Shown here: one piece after another, positions 1 to 5,776 of the stretch
Position numbering within the stretch: the stretch's first letter is position 1
Layout: each line of letters opens with the position of its first letter
Virus record (IMG/VR): IMGVR_UViG_3300020601_000050
Span: 1 to 31,106 of that record
Strand: one strand, 5' to 3'
From: a virus
DNA length: 31,106 nucleotides
Notes under the pieces: generated by a model
The model's input: the letters and a program-made list of their open reading frames with translations, nothing else
Database searches by the model: none
What the model was told of the DNA's origin: nothing
Made by a program: the position numbers and the translations under genes

Positions 1-504
1 CGTGTATGCGCTAGAATTAAACGCAGTAACACGGATGACACTTGCTATGATTGCATGGGCAGGGGTTATTTGCGCGATAAGCTATATACCAGCAAACAAG
101 TTGCCGCCCAGTTTAAGCGTTATGAACGTCAAGAAAAAAAGCGCATTGAGACTGCTCATGTCAATTCTGAGATTAATGCGTTGCATAGCATCAAGAAAAA
201 AGTGCGTGATGGCTTACGCAATATTGAGCGCATTAGAATAGCTAAGGTCAGTGACTTTATTGGTTCTGTCGGTGAACGTATTGAGCGCGATGTCACTCTG
301 ACATTTACACACGGCTTTGAAGGCTTTTACGGTATGACTTGGATTAACTCAATGGTTGATGCTGACGGCAATGTGATTGTCTATAAGGGTGGCAATCGCC
401 TTGGGCAGAAGGGTGACACGTTCACTATCAAAGGCACAGTCAAAGAACACGCTGTGTATAAAAAAATCAAACAGACGGTTATTAACCGTCCTAAGAGGGG
501 GTAA
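1..504 (+). CDS. Partial zinc-finger phage protein, 5' end outside window
   Basis: The reading frame is open from base 1, so the gene starts upstream. The visible part is 167 residues. Its first residues hold C3, C15 and C18 in the pattern TCYDCMGRGY, which resembles half of a DnaJ-type zinc knuckle; a fourth Cys would lie outside the window. A basic, charged helical stretch follows (about residues 25-80). The C-terminal half contains VGERIERDVTLTF and ends KGTVKEHAVYKKIKQTVINR, a KGTVK-H-x-Y-x-KQT pattern I recognise from small phage proteins of unknown role. It is probably a small nucleic-acid-binding protein, by inference from the zinc knuckle and basic charge. An internal ATG at 55 would remove the Cys cluster, so it is not chosen as the start. 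The next gene begins 2 nt after the stop. Confidence 0.75.
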   Translation, partial: RVCARIKRSNTDDTCYDCMGRGYLRDKLYTSKQVAAQFKRYERQEKKRIETAHVNSEINALHSIKKKVRDGLRNIERIRIAKVSDFIGSVGERIERDVTLTFTHGFEGFYGMTWINSMVDADGNVIVYKGGNRLGQKGDTFTIKGTVKEHAVYKKIKQTVINRPKRG

Positions 505-506
505 TT

Positions 507-722
507 ATGATCACAAAAGACAAGATCAAATCTAAATATCGCTGGCTCGACTTGGACGAGCTTGATTACAAGTACATCCAGTGGAACACCCACTATGTGC
601 GTGGCACGATATCTGCTGGTGACTTCAGCCAGTTTGAACAGGCGTGGGTTGAACTGATGAACGAAAACATGACCGCCATTGATAGCGGCGTTGAACCAAT
701 CACAGGAGCGAATTATGAGTAA
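507..722 (+). CDS. Small hypothetical protein
   Basis: A 71-residue acidic protein (MITKDKIKSKYRWLDLDELD...) rich in Asp, Glu, Tyr and Trp, with no signal peptide or membrane segment and no family I recognise. The ribosome binding site AAGAGGGGG lies just before the ATG. It sits 2 nt after the zinc-finger gene and its last codons overlap the start of the next gene by 8 nt, so the three are probably translated together. The tight packing and clear ribosome site support a real gene; function is unknown. Confidence 0.7.
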   Translation: MITKDKIKSKYRWLDLDELDYKYIQWNTHYVRGTISAGDFSQFEQAWVELMNENMTAIDSGVEPITGANYE

Positions 723-963
723 GCAAATTATCTTTATCAGCAAAGATTACCAGATCGAGGCTGACCATCCGAATTACACCTTGCAGTCGTTTGTCGGCGG
801 CAAGAAAGAGTGGCGCAATGTCGGCTTCTATTCGTCTGTTAAAAGCGCAGTCAAAAAGTTTATCGAGTTAAACCCACTGGATGAGAAAGAAATGACGCTG
901 GTTGAGTATGCTGACCGTGTTATGGCATCCGCAGAGGGAATGGTTGAGAGGGGGATCAAGTAA
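715..963 (+). CDS. Small hypothetical protein
   Basis: An 82-residue protein starting MSKQIIFISKDYQIE. The frame stays open further upstream to an ATG at 679, but the ATG at 715 is preceded by AGGAG with good spacing, so it is chosen. The N-terminal half alternates hydrophobic and polar residues (beta-like: IIFISKDYQI, YTLQSFVG, WRNVGFY). The C-terminal half looks helical and acidic (KKFIELNPLDEKEMTLVEYADRV). No catalytic motif or family was recognised. The stop overlaps the ATG of the next small gene (TAATG). Confidence 0.7.
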   Translation: MSKQIIFISKDYQIEADHPNYTLQSFVGGKKEWRNVGFYSSVKSAVKKFIELNPLDEKEMTLVEYADRVMASAEGMVERGIK

Positions 964-1088
964 TGGCTAGAGTAATGATGAATGTAATACTGGGTGGCTT
1001 TGCGGTACTTTACTGTCTTAGCTGGACTAACATAATCCACGATCAATACAATTTTTGGGGCTTGCTTTATTATTTCGGCAACCTATAA
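963..1088 (+). CDS. Small single-pass membrane peptide
   Basis: A 41-residue ORF whose ATG overlaps the previous stop (TAATG). The peptide MARVMMNVILGGFAVLYCLS is followed by a short polar stretch and an aromatic tail (FWGLLYYFGNL). One hydrophobic segment, about residues 5-20, would span the inner membrane. GAGAGGGGG lies upstream at spacing compatible with initiation. It is the last gene before a terminator. Being short, it could be a chance ORF, but the overlap, ribosome site and hydrophobic profile argue that it is made. Role unknown. Confidence 0.5.
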   Translation: MARVMMNVILGGFAVLYCLSWTNIIHDQYNFWGLLYYFGNL

Positions 1089-1126
1089 TAGTGCCATGCT
1101 TATGGCATGGATTTTCCTCCCCGACT

Positions 1127-1167
1127 GACCCAGTGGTTTCTCTCCTTTCGCCACTGGGTCTTTTTTT
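1127..1167 (+). terminator. Rho-independent terminator of the left rightward operon
   Basis: A perfect 10-bp stem, GACCCAGTGG (1127-1136) with CCACTGGGTC (1151-1160), around a 14-nt pyrimidine-rich loop, followed directly by seven T (1161-1167). It works only for rightward transcripts because there is no T run on the other side. A weaker 6-bp hairpin (TGCCAT 1092-1097 / ATGGCA 1102-1107, loop GCTT) lies just upstream. Confidence 0.9.
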
Positions 1168-1185
1168 GCCTAGATATTTAGTGTG

Positions 1186-1214
1186 AAAAATAGGTGGGTA
1201 TTATTCCCACTATT
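1186..1214 (-). terminator. Terminator of the leftward early/lysis operon
   Basis: Read leftward, AATAGTGGG pairs with CCCACCTATT (one bulged base) around AATAATA and is followed by TTTTT. The stem begins within the holin-like gene's stop codon (TAG at 1210-1212). It faces the rightward terminator at 1127-1167, so the two operons converge on back-to-back terminators. Confidence 0.7.
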
Positions 1215-1605
1215 TTGTTAAGCCCTTGACCTTCTCGAAAGTTCTGAGGCCGCCTAGACCTAACATCCCAAGCAGGACTGTCATCAGGCTTTCCATATCG
1301 AACTGAGGCAACTCAGGTATCTCTATGCCAAACCAACCTGTAAAGAACAGCGTGACAGGTACGCCGACAAAGTGCCACGCCATAGCTATGCCGCAAGTCC
1401 AGCCGATGAATGGTCGCCATCCGGCAATGAATAGATTGCGTGACTGGGCTTCTGCCTTGTTGATATCAAGCTGACCCATAACCTGATCTTGGATATGCTT
1501 CTGGGACATTGTGGCAAGCTCGTGTGCCAGCCTTGCCTTCTGGTCTTTGTCTTCAATAAACTTGTCTAAAAGCCCTGTGATCGGGGCGATAAGTGACTCA
1601 ATCAT
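1210..1605 (-). CDS. Holin, 3TM (GTA-type) family
   Basis: A 131-residue membrane protein. The N-terminal 55 residues form a charged amphipathic helix (LLDKFIEDKDQKARLAHELA) ending in EAQSRNLFIAGWRPFIGW, the hallmark of the 3TM holin family first described in gene transfer agents. Hydrophobic segments follow at about residues 60-90 (IGWTCGIAMAWHFVGVPVTLFF) and 105-120 (LMTVLLGMLGLGGL), then the typical RTFEK tail. Holins of this kind open the inner membrane so that endolysin can reach peptidoglycan. The gene is last in the leftward operon and overlaps the preceding membrane protein by 4 nt (ATGA). Lysozyme, a second small membrane protein and this gene are contiguous, forming a lysis cassette. 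No spanin gene was identified beside it. Confidence 0.88.
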   Translation of the reverse strand: MIESLIAPITGLLDKFIEDKDQKARLAHELATMSQKHIQDQVMGQLDINKAEAQSRNLFIAGWRPFIGWTCGIAMAWHFVGVPVTLFFTGWFGIEIPELPQFDMESLMTVLLGMLGLGGLRTFEKVKGLTK

Positions 1606-1811
1606 GAGCTATCTCCTGATGGTTTGCTGTTGACATACAGGCCGAACCAAGCCGCCCCTGCGCCGACTATGACGGAAAACCCACCAGCTTGGGCGTTATT
1701 CGGCTCTGGCAAAGACATGAACCACTGGCAGAATTGATAGAAGACTATCATGTAAGTGAATATCAATGCCCTTGGAACGATACGCCAAGCGTCTAGTTTT
1801 TTCGGGGTCAT
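1602..1811 (-). CDS. Two-TM membrane protein, possible holin/antiholin partner
   Basis: A 69-residue protein, MTPKKLDAWRIVPRALIFTY..., with hydrophobic segments at about residues 14-32 and 44-58 (FSVIVGAGAAWFGLYV). A short basic N-terminus and a polar tail (NSKPSGDSS) flank them. I recall similar WRIVPR...VGAGAAWFGLY proteins beside phage endolysins, where they are usually annotated as holin-like or hypothetical. Two ATGs are possible. The downstream one (1811) is chosen because AGGTG lies 7 nt upstream and the start then overlaps the lysozyme stop as ATGA. Its position between lysozyme and the 3TM holin suggests a lysis-timing role; this is inference. Confidence 0.75.
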   Translation of the reverse strand: MTPKKLDAWRIVPRALIFTYMIVFYQFCQWFMSLPEPNNAQAGGFSVIVGAGAAWFGLYVNSKPSGDSS

Positions 1812-2236
1812 TGCCATTCACCTGTTCTCATCATCTCAGCCAAGTGTTCAGCCCTGTGACCGACTTGCTTGCGCCACATACTGTTAAGCATCTCAGAAGC
1901 CGCCAATTCAAAGTTGCCAGCGTGAATAGCGTCCTTAGTATTCCGAAACTTGTCGAAGCGTGGCTGTCCTAGATTGAACATCATGCTAATAATGACGGCC
2001 TTGCGTGGCTCGTTCAAGCTGTCCCAGAAGGTGTATTTCTTGGCGGCCTCGATCACCTGATTAATATCGTTCATCAGCAAAAACTCTGCCTCTTTAGCAG
2101 AGATACCGCCGCCCAGACGCTCGTCTATCAAGCGTCCATAACCAATAGTCAAATAACCCTCAGAGTCCTTGTAGGCGTGTTCTACAAAGCCCTCATGCTG
2201 TTTGATCAAGTCGATCAGTTGTTGTGTATGATCCAA
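1808..2236 (-). CDS. Endolysin, T4-type lysozyme (GH24)
   Basis: A muramidase that cleaves the MurNAc-GlcNAc backbone of peptidoglycan. With a TTG start at 2234-2236 it has 142 residues. The E-8x-D-5x-T triad of T4 lysozyme is present as E15 (QHEGF), D24 (YKDSEG) and T30 (LTIGYGR), with the same spacing as E11/D20/T26 in T4. The C-terminus carries the family signature WRKQVGHRAEHLAEMM-TGEW. No signal peptide is seen, so export depends on the holin. No ATG is in frame near the N-terminus. AGAGG lies 6 nt before the chosen TTG but directly abuts an alternative TTG at 2242. The gene overlaps the TSCPD-like gene by 44 nt, so translation is probably coupled. Confidence 0.92.
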   Translation of the reverse strand: MDHTQQLIDLIKQHEGFVEHAYKDSEGYLTIGYGRLIDERLGGGISAKEAEFLLMNDINQVIEAAKKYTFWDSLNEPRKAVIISMMFNLGQPRFDKFRNTKDAIHAGNFELAASEMLNSMWRKQVGHRAEHLAEMMRTGEWQ

Positions 2237-2438
2237 GGTCAACCTCTTTCTGCATCAGCTTACTTACCTCAACGCCCATATTGTATAAAACATTTTGCAT
2301 TTCATTGTCACTAGCCTTGCCGCGACCAGTCATAAACACCTCGACAGCATCACCTGTATGGGGGTGAAAGCTGACAGTCACTGCCAGACCCATTCCTAGC
2401 TCTGTGGTGACGCATGGTCGTCTGTTGGGTAAGCTCAT
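2193..2438 (-). CDS. TSCPD-domain-like phage protein
   Basis: An 81-residue protein beginning MSLPNRRPCVTTEL, then VSFHPHTGDAVEVFMTGRGK and a C-terminal helix NEMQNVLYNMGVEVSKLMQ. The LP-RRP...F-P-TG--VEVF-GK-SD-E-LL---G--IS-LMQ pattern matches a small family common in alphaproteobacterial prophages and related to the TSCPD domain of B12-dependent ribonucleotide reductases. The role in phages is not known to me. The extreme N-terminus already fits the family, which supports the ATG at 2438 and hence an 89-nt overlap with the upstream nuclease gene; AAGGA lies upstream. It also overlaps the lysozyme start. Such compaction is typical of this operon. Confidence 0.65.
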   Translation of the reverse strand: MSLPNRRPCVTTELGMGLAVTVSFHPHTGDAVEVFMTGRGKASDNEMQNVLYNMGVEVSKLMQKEVDLGSYTTTDRLDQTA

Positions 2439-2889
2439 CTCTCAGTATCCTTATGGTTTGATCCCAGCTATCTATCTCACGCTCTGCGCTGTTGAAATAG
2501 CTCACTGGCATTGTTAGTTTGATTTTGTCCACTGAGGATACAGGCATAAAAAAACACCCTCGCTGTTCAGAAGACACGAGGGCTAGGATATCATAATCCT
2601 CGCCAGTCGGAAATCGTTTATTGCCGCCTTTGCCTACTGGGAACTGCAAACTTTTTGTGCTTTGTTTCTGTGTGCCTAATCGCTTTGACCAACAACACGA
2701 TCTAACCTGTACCCGATAACATTCTCTGCCTTTATTGGCTATGAGGTCGAAGGCATCCTGTTGTGCCATCGAGCAAGCCCAGCCGCGCTGTAATATGGCG
2801 GCTGATGCCAAGTGTTCGCCAACCAGACCAGCAGTGGTGTTACTGAGGTCTGGGTCGGCTATGTAAAGTTCAAGCGGCAATTTCGTCAA
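2350..2889 (-). CDS. PD-(D/E)XK nuclease-like protein
   Basis: A 179-residue protein. NTTAGLVGEHLASAAILQRG (E25) followed by DAFDLIA (D48) and YRVQVRS (Q61-x-R63) matches the order of a PD-(D/E)XK core as in the group I intron-associated endonuclease family (PDDEXK_5 type): G-E helix, acidic strand, then (E/Q)-x-K. The final Lys is replaced by Arg, so catalysis is uncertain. A second strand region (YDILALVSSEQRGCFFMPVS) matches the part of that family that follows the core. The start is TTG at 2887-2889, overlapping the DnaA-like gene by 20 nt; no good ribosome site is seen, so translation is probably coupled. Likely roles are Holliday-junction or repair-type cleavage. The end overlaps the TSCPD-like gene. 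Confidence 0.6.
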   Translation of the reverse strand: MTKLPLELYIADPDLSNTTAGLVGEHLASAAILQRGWACSMAQQDAFDLIANKGRECYRVQVRSCCWSKRLGTQKQSTKSLQFPVGKGGNKRFPTGEDYDILALVSSEQRGCFFMPVSSVDKIKLTMPVSYFNSAEREIDSWDQTIRILRDELTQQTTMRHHRARNGSGSDCQLSPPYR

Positions 2890-3250
2890 GTCGTTTTTTC
2901 ACTGTGTTTAGGTCTGACAACATATACATATCAGCACGTTTATATTTCTTCTCCGCATAATACACAGTTGTGTGGTCTGTGCCAAACACTCTACCGATAT
3001 CTGAATAATTTGCCCTTGTGTAGCGCAGTGCCGCCACCATTGCCAGATGCCTAGCGGTGACAACGCTTTTCTGTCTCCGGCGGCTAACAATGTCGATCAC
3101 AGGCACACGCTTTATCTCACTCACGATGTTAACGATGTCCTTGATCCTCACATAATGAGCATCACGGCGGTCATAGGCTGTCAAAGTCAAGGGTTTTCCG
3201 AACAAAACTTTTATTGCGCTCGATATTCTTGTTAAAGCATTCATGGTCAC
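2870..3250 (-). CDS. Orphan DnaA domain IV protein
   Basis: A 126-residue protein that is only the DNA-binding C-terminal domain of DnaA (domain IV). After an N-terminal helix and a linker, residues 36-61 hold IKDIVNIVSEIKRVPVIDIVSRRR. VTARHLAMVAALRYTRANYS (64-83) follows, then DIGRVFGTDHTTVYYAEKKY (84-103), the DnaA signature with DHTTV at 92-96. In host DnaA this domain binds DnaA boxes; the AAA+ domain is absent here. Plausible roles are regulating phage or host genes at DnaA boxes, or interfering with host initiation; both are inference. GTG at 3250 is chosen over ATG 3244 because GAGAGG lies 6 nt before the GTG. It overlaps its neighbours on both sides. Confidence 0.85.
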   Translation of the reverse strand: MTMNALTRISSAIKVLFGKPLTLTAYDRRDAHYVRIKDIVNIVSEIKRVPVIDIVSRRRQKSVVTARHLAMVAALRYTRANYSDIGRVFGTDHTTVYYAEKKYKRADMYMLSDLNTVKKRLDEIAA

Positions 3251-3380
3251 AAAATACCTCTCTTTTTGCGTTGGCTAGACCTTGTGTCTTCCAACTAAAT
3301 TGTTGATTACAATAGTGGCAAGTGCCGTTGCCACCCCACGGTTGCCGCCCAGTGCGGTCAATCTTTTTTGCTTTCTTCAC
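3171..3380 (-). CDS. Small zinc-finger protein
   Basis: About 69 residues, lysine-rich at the N-terminus, then a Cys cluster CHYCNQQFSW...REVFCDHECF (C-x2-C and C-x3-C, about 20 residues apart). This would bind one zinc as in small HNH-like or treble-clef fingers. No H-N-H catalytic residues are seen, so it may be a bare zinc finger. GTG at 3378-3380 with AGAAGGG upstream is taken as start; the frame is open to a TTG at 3410. The gene overlaps the DnaA-like gene by 80 nt and the upstream gene by 23 nt. Such long overlaps lower confidence, but the spaced Cys pairs are unlikely by chance. Confidence 0.5.
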   Translation of the reverse strand: MKKAKKIDRTGRQPWGGNGTCHYCNQQFSWKTQGLANAKREVFCDHECFNKNIERNKSFVRKTLDFDSL

Positions 3381-3594
3381 GGCGTTCAGCCCTTCTGCGT
3401 TCCAGTGCAACGGTTATTAACCGTGAAGCTAGGTCAAGTTGTTCGTCCGGCGATTGTCGATAAATAAACATATCATCACAATCCTCTGCCGTTATAAGTA
3501 TACCGAACTCACGAGGCACAACCAGTTTGACCTTGCGGTTCTTACTGGCTGTGACTTGTGGCTTACGGCGAAACCTAGAAAGGAACGTCATCAT
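3358..3594 (-). CDS. Small hypothetical protein
   Basis: A 78-residue protein with a basic N-terminus (FLSRFRRKPQVTASKNRKVK), a central beta-like part (KLVVPREFGILITAEDCDDMFIY) and a highly charged C-terminal helix (RLITVALERRRAERREESKK). No family recognised. Tandem ATGs occur at 3594 and 3591, with AGGTAG about 8 nt upstream. It lies within the recombination operon and overlaps the SSB-like gene by 20 nt, so it may serve DNA metabolism, but no motif shows this. Confidence 0.6.
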   Translation of the reverse strand: MMTFLSRFRRKPQVTASKNRKVKLVVPREFGILITAEDCDDMFIYRQSPDEQLDLASRLITVALERRRAERREESKKD

Positions 3595-3835
3595 CTAGGG
3601 CTACCTGTTGTTGCGCCTGTGGCTGTGGCTGTGCCGCACCGTTAGGCTTTGCGTCTTTTAGTGACAACGCAAGACTCATGTAAGTTTCTTTTTTAGCGGA
3701 TACTTTGTTCCACGCTGAAAGCCAGTATTCCACGCCGTCAATCTCACATGATCCAGTCATGTCAGGTTGTTTAGGGTTATCCTTTTTGTGGTTCACAAAT
3801 AGAACGCCTCGAAGGTTATTATCATAATCAGCCAT
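3575..3835 (-). CDS. Small protein with SSB-like acidic C-terminal tip
   Basis: An 86-residue protein. Residues 1-60 form a compact beta-rich domain (NLRGVLFVNHKKDN..., CEIDGVEYWLSAWNKVSAKK, YMSLALSLKD) of the size of a small OB-like fold. A Gln/Pro/Ala linker (AAQPQPQAQQQ) leads to the terminal DDDVPF. E. coli SSB ends DDDIPF, the tip that docks its partner proteins, and the linker-tip arrangement is the same. It therefore probably binds ssDNA and recruits partners for the adjacent annealing protein and nuclease; this is inference, as the globular part is shorter than a classical SSB OB fold. It overlaps the Sak3 gene by 8 nt. Confidence 0.65.
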   Translation of the reverse strand: MADYDNNLRGVLFVNHKKDNPKQPDMTGSCEIDGVEYWLSAWNKVSAKKETYMSLALSLKDAKPNGAAQPQPQAQQQVALDDDVPF

Positions 3836-4442
3836 GTGCTAGAATCTCCTGTTTGCGTTGGCTAAACAAAGCTCTTTGTTCTGGTGTCAGAGGTTCTGGT
3901 GCTAGAGACAAAGAGACACGGTTATAAAGAGTTTTAAGGCTCTCTAAGTCAGGTGCTAACCTGATTTCTTGGTCAAGAGGGATAGACACCTTCTTGAAAT
4001 CTTTAGCTGGTGGTGGCGCAGACGGCGCAGGACTGCTTGAAACAGTTTGCGGCAGGTCTTCACCTTGGAATAGATATGCGCCCAGTCCTAGCGCGGCTAT
4101 GGCCTTTGCCAAGCAACGCTGAAGCGACTTGTTCACCTCAAAGCTGTCTGGGTTCTGGATCGGCTTATTAGCGTGGTTCAGGACAGGCATAATCTCTGTG
4201 CATGACGCATCTTGGCTTGGAACGGATACTGTGACTTGCACATAGCCGTAGCCATTGGGGTCTAGCATATAGGGTAGGCCGTTAAAGATATGCTTGTGAT
4301 AGGTGGCATCAGGATGGTGGTCTTTAAGGATAGACCAAGCCCATGCCCAGCTAAGATAGGTAAAGCCGTTTTTCTTTTCGGCGTATTTGTTAACGTCAAC
4401 GGCTGATAGTGTATTCCACACAGATTTGTTTATAGATTCCAT
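3828..4442 (-). CDS. Single-strand annealing protein, DUF1071/Sak3 type
   Basis: A 204-residue recombinase. Residues 18-40 (KYAEKKNGFTYLSWAWAW...) and 105-131 (KSLQRCLAKAIAALGLGAY then LFQGEDLP) are diagnostic of the DUF1071 (Sak3) family of phage annealing proteins, which pair complementary ssDNA during recombination and replication. Between them lie YMLDPNGYGYVQVTVSV and IMPVLNHANKPI, also typical. After residue 135 comes a Pro/Ser/Ala linker and a helical C-terminus (about 150-204) that is less conserved and could contact a partner. ATG at 4442 overlaps the nuclease stop by 13 nt. With the nuclease and the SSB-like protein it forms a synaptase-exonuclease module. Confidence 0.9.
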   Translation of the reverse strand: MESINKSVWNTLSAVDVNKYAEKKNGFTYLSWAWAWSILKDHHPDATYHKHIFNGLPYMLDPNGYGYVQVTVSVPSQDASCTEIMPVLNHANKPIQNPDSFEVNKSLQRCLAKAIAALGLGAYLFQGEDLPQTVSSSPAPSAPPPAKDFKKVSIPLDQEIRLAPDLESLKTLYNRVSLSLAPEPLTPEQRALFSQRKQEILAHG

Positions 4443-5251
4443 AATGTCCTCGCTTCATCAATAAACTGGTTGTTCCAATAAAATGGATGGTTAAATTCTG
4501 GCTCTACCAGACCAGCAAGCACCTTGGGGTCGGTGCTGATTGCCAGTAGGTTTTGCCGGATTAATGCCCTACGCCGCAAGTCGTACAGGCAGAACTCTAA
4601 GTGTTCAGGTGACAGCTTATCGCAGTTGTCCTGATCAAAATGCGCTATGTCAGTGTCGCTAATATAGACGATGTTAGGCTTTAAGCCTGTTGCCTTTTGA
4701 TACACAGCAACTTGACATAGGTGGTTATAGTCTGGCTCTTTTGGCATAGCTGGCTTAGACCAGCCACGAGTGCCGTCCTTTTTGATTTGACCTTTGCGTG
4801 GTGCTTTGGTCTTCATCTCGTACAGATTGCCGTCATGTACCAAGTCAATGTAGCCAGTAAGCGGTATGGATACATCAGGCAGTTCCAGATGTATCTTATG
4901 CTCTGCTTCTGCGCCCACCATCTCAGCAAAATGCTCACAGCCAAGCCGGACGGCTGGGTCAATGCGTTCACGGAACTCGATGCGCTTTTCCTCGTCCTCG
5001 TCAGCCGGATGAAAGTCATAGTCCAGCAACGCCTGATCAACAGCCTGATCCATGTCAACATAGCCGCCAAGATAAGCCTGTATGCCATTGTGGACGGCAG
5101 TACCGTAAGCGGCGTTCTCTCCGACTGTGATCGCTCTGCGCTGATCCTTGTCAAGATAGACATACTCAAACAGCCAGTTAGGTGTCGGCCTCAATAGCTG
5201 TGATGGGCTGAAGTGATCCAGACCAATCTTTAAGAAATTTTCTTCACTCAT
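4430..5251 (-). CDS. RecB-like PD-(D/E)XK exonuclease
   Basis: A 273-residue nuclease. H54 (YGTAVHNGIQAYL), D136 (LTGYIDLVHDG), E145-x-K147 (YEMKTK) and a Q-x3-Y motif (CQVAVYQKATG) appear in order, as in the Cas4/RecB-type PD-(D/E)XK superfamily; H, D, E and K bind metal and cleave DNA. It probably resects dsDNA 5' ends to give ssDNA for the annealing protein encoded next to it, as with lambda exo/Beta. Polarity cannot be read from sequence. ATG 5251 is chosen because AAAGG lies 9 nt upstream; a TTG at 5260 abuts the same site. There is an 8-nt overlap with the upstream gene and 13 nt with the annealing-protein gene. Confidence 0.85.
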   Translation of the reverse strand: MSEENFLKIGLDHFSPSQLLRPTPNWLFEYVYLDKDQRRAITVGENAAYGTAVHNGIQAYLGGYVDMDQAVDQALLDYDFHPADEDEEKRIEFRERIDPAVRLGCEHFAEMVGAEAEHKIHLELPDVSIPLTGYIDLVHDGNLYEMKTKAPRKGQIKKDGTRGWSKPAMPKEPDYNHLCQVAVYQKATGLKPNIVYISDTDIAHFDQDNCDKLSPEHLEFCLYDLRRRALIRQNLLAISTDPKVLAGLVEPEFNHPFYWNNQFIDEARTLWNL

Positions 5252-5471
5252 GTTCTTCAACCTTTATAAATTCCACATCGCCGATCACAAATCCTCTTTG
5301 AGACATACTGCTATGGCGTTTTCTTAGCCGCGCCTCTGCCAACTCCATTGCTTCACTGCCTGACCGCGCACACAGAACAAGCTCTTTATAAAACTCAACC
5401 ACAAAACTAACTTTGTAGTTTTTACATTTATGATGTGCCGTTTTTGTTCTTGTTGGGTTAACTGTCGCCAT
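5244..5471 (-). CDS. Small hypothetical protein
   Basis: A 75-residue protein from ATG 5471 (MATVNPTRTKTAHHKCKNYK...), with GAGG 6 nt upstream. The frame is open further but has no ribosome site there. It has a basic N-terminus, a beta-like FVVEFYKELVLCARSGSEA and a central helix (AMELAEARLRKRH), ending in an acidic strand (GDVEFIKVEEHE). No recognised family. It overlaps the upstream gene by 14 nt and the nuclease by 8 nt; probably an early gene. Confidence 0.65.
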   Translation of the reverse strand: MATVNPTRTKTAHHKCKNYKVSFVVEFYKELVLCARSGSEAMELAEARLRKRHSSMSQRGFVIGDVEFIKVEEHE

Positions 5472-5667
5472 GACTGACCTCACGATGATAAATTTGAGGG
5501 GCGAACTCATTCCAGATTTTGTAATCACGATCTAACTGATACTGCATAGCGTAAAGGGTTGACCGTTGTTCAGCACCTCTGCGAAACACGCTTGGGTCTT
5601 CTGAGCAGTCATAGAACCAGTCATGACTTTGTAACGCCTTGCGATATTCTTCAACTGTGAATTTCAT
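5458..5667 (-). CDS. Small hypothetical protein, first gene of leftward operon
   Basis: A 69-residue protein (MKFTVEEYRKALQSHDWFYD...) rich in aromatic and charged residues, with no membrane segment. RRGAEQRSTLYAMQYQLDRDYKIWNEFAP looks helical. GAGGAAAAT directly precedes the ATG. It is first after the divergent control region, the position of an immediate-early gene. I recall similar short DWFYDYSDD-type proteins in phages, with no assigned function. Confidence 0.7.
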   Translation of the reverse strand: MKFTVEEYRKALQSHDWFYDCSEDPSVFRRGAEQRSTLYAMQYQLDRDYKIWNEFAPQIYHREVSHGDS

Positions 5668-5776
5668 ATTTTCCTCGCTGTTTGTTATAAACTGGTTTTA
5701 ACAAATCTTAGTTGACCTAGCAAGCAAAAAATTATATTAGGTTTATATTGATTAATTTTAACCATAGGATAACAAA
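5668..5776. promoter_or_regulatory. Divergent early control region with two dyads
   Basis: A 109-bp AT-rich gap between the leftward operon and the Cro-like gene. Two imperfect dyads are visible: GTTATAAAC-T-GGTTTTAAC (5684-5702) and GGTTTATA...TTTTAACC (ends 5740 and 5763). They share a half-site close to GGTTTWWA. TTGACC (5712-5717) with TATATT (5733-5738), 15-bp spacer, is a possible rightward promoter; the leftward one is unclear. TATAAC, which is part of the first dyad read leftward, could be its -10. The small HTH protein encoded next door is the natural ligand; this is inference. Confidence 0.5.

Noticed and set aside
1092-1107. First hairpin after the left operon as a terminator
   Set aside because: Only 6 bp and followed by mixed bases; the 10-bp stem with T7 just downstream is the real one.
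4721-5197. Rightward open frame of 158 codons
   Set aside because: Antisense to the RecB-like nuclease, whose active-site motifs are intact; no ribosome site.
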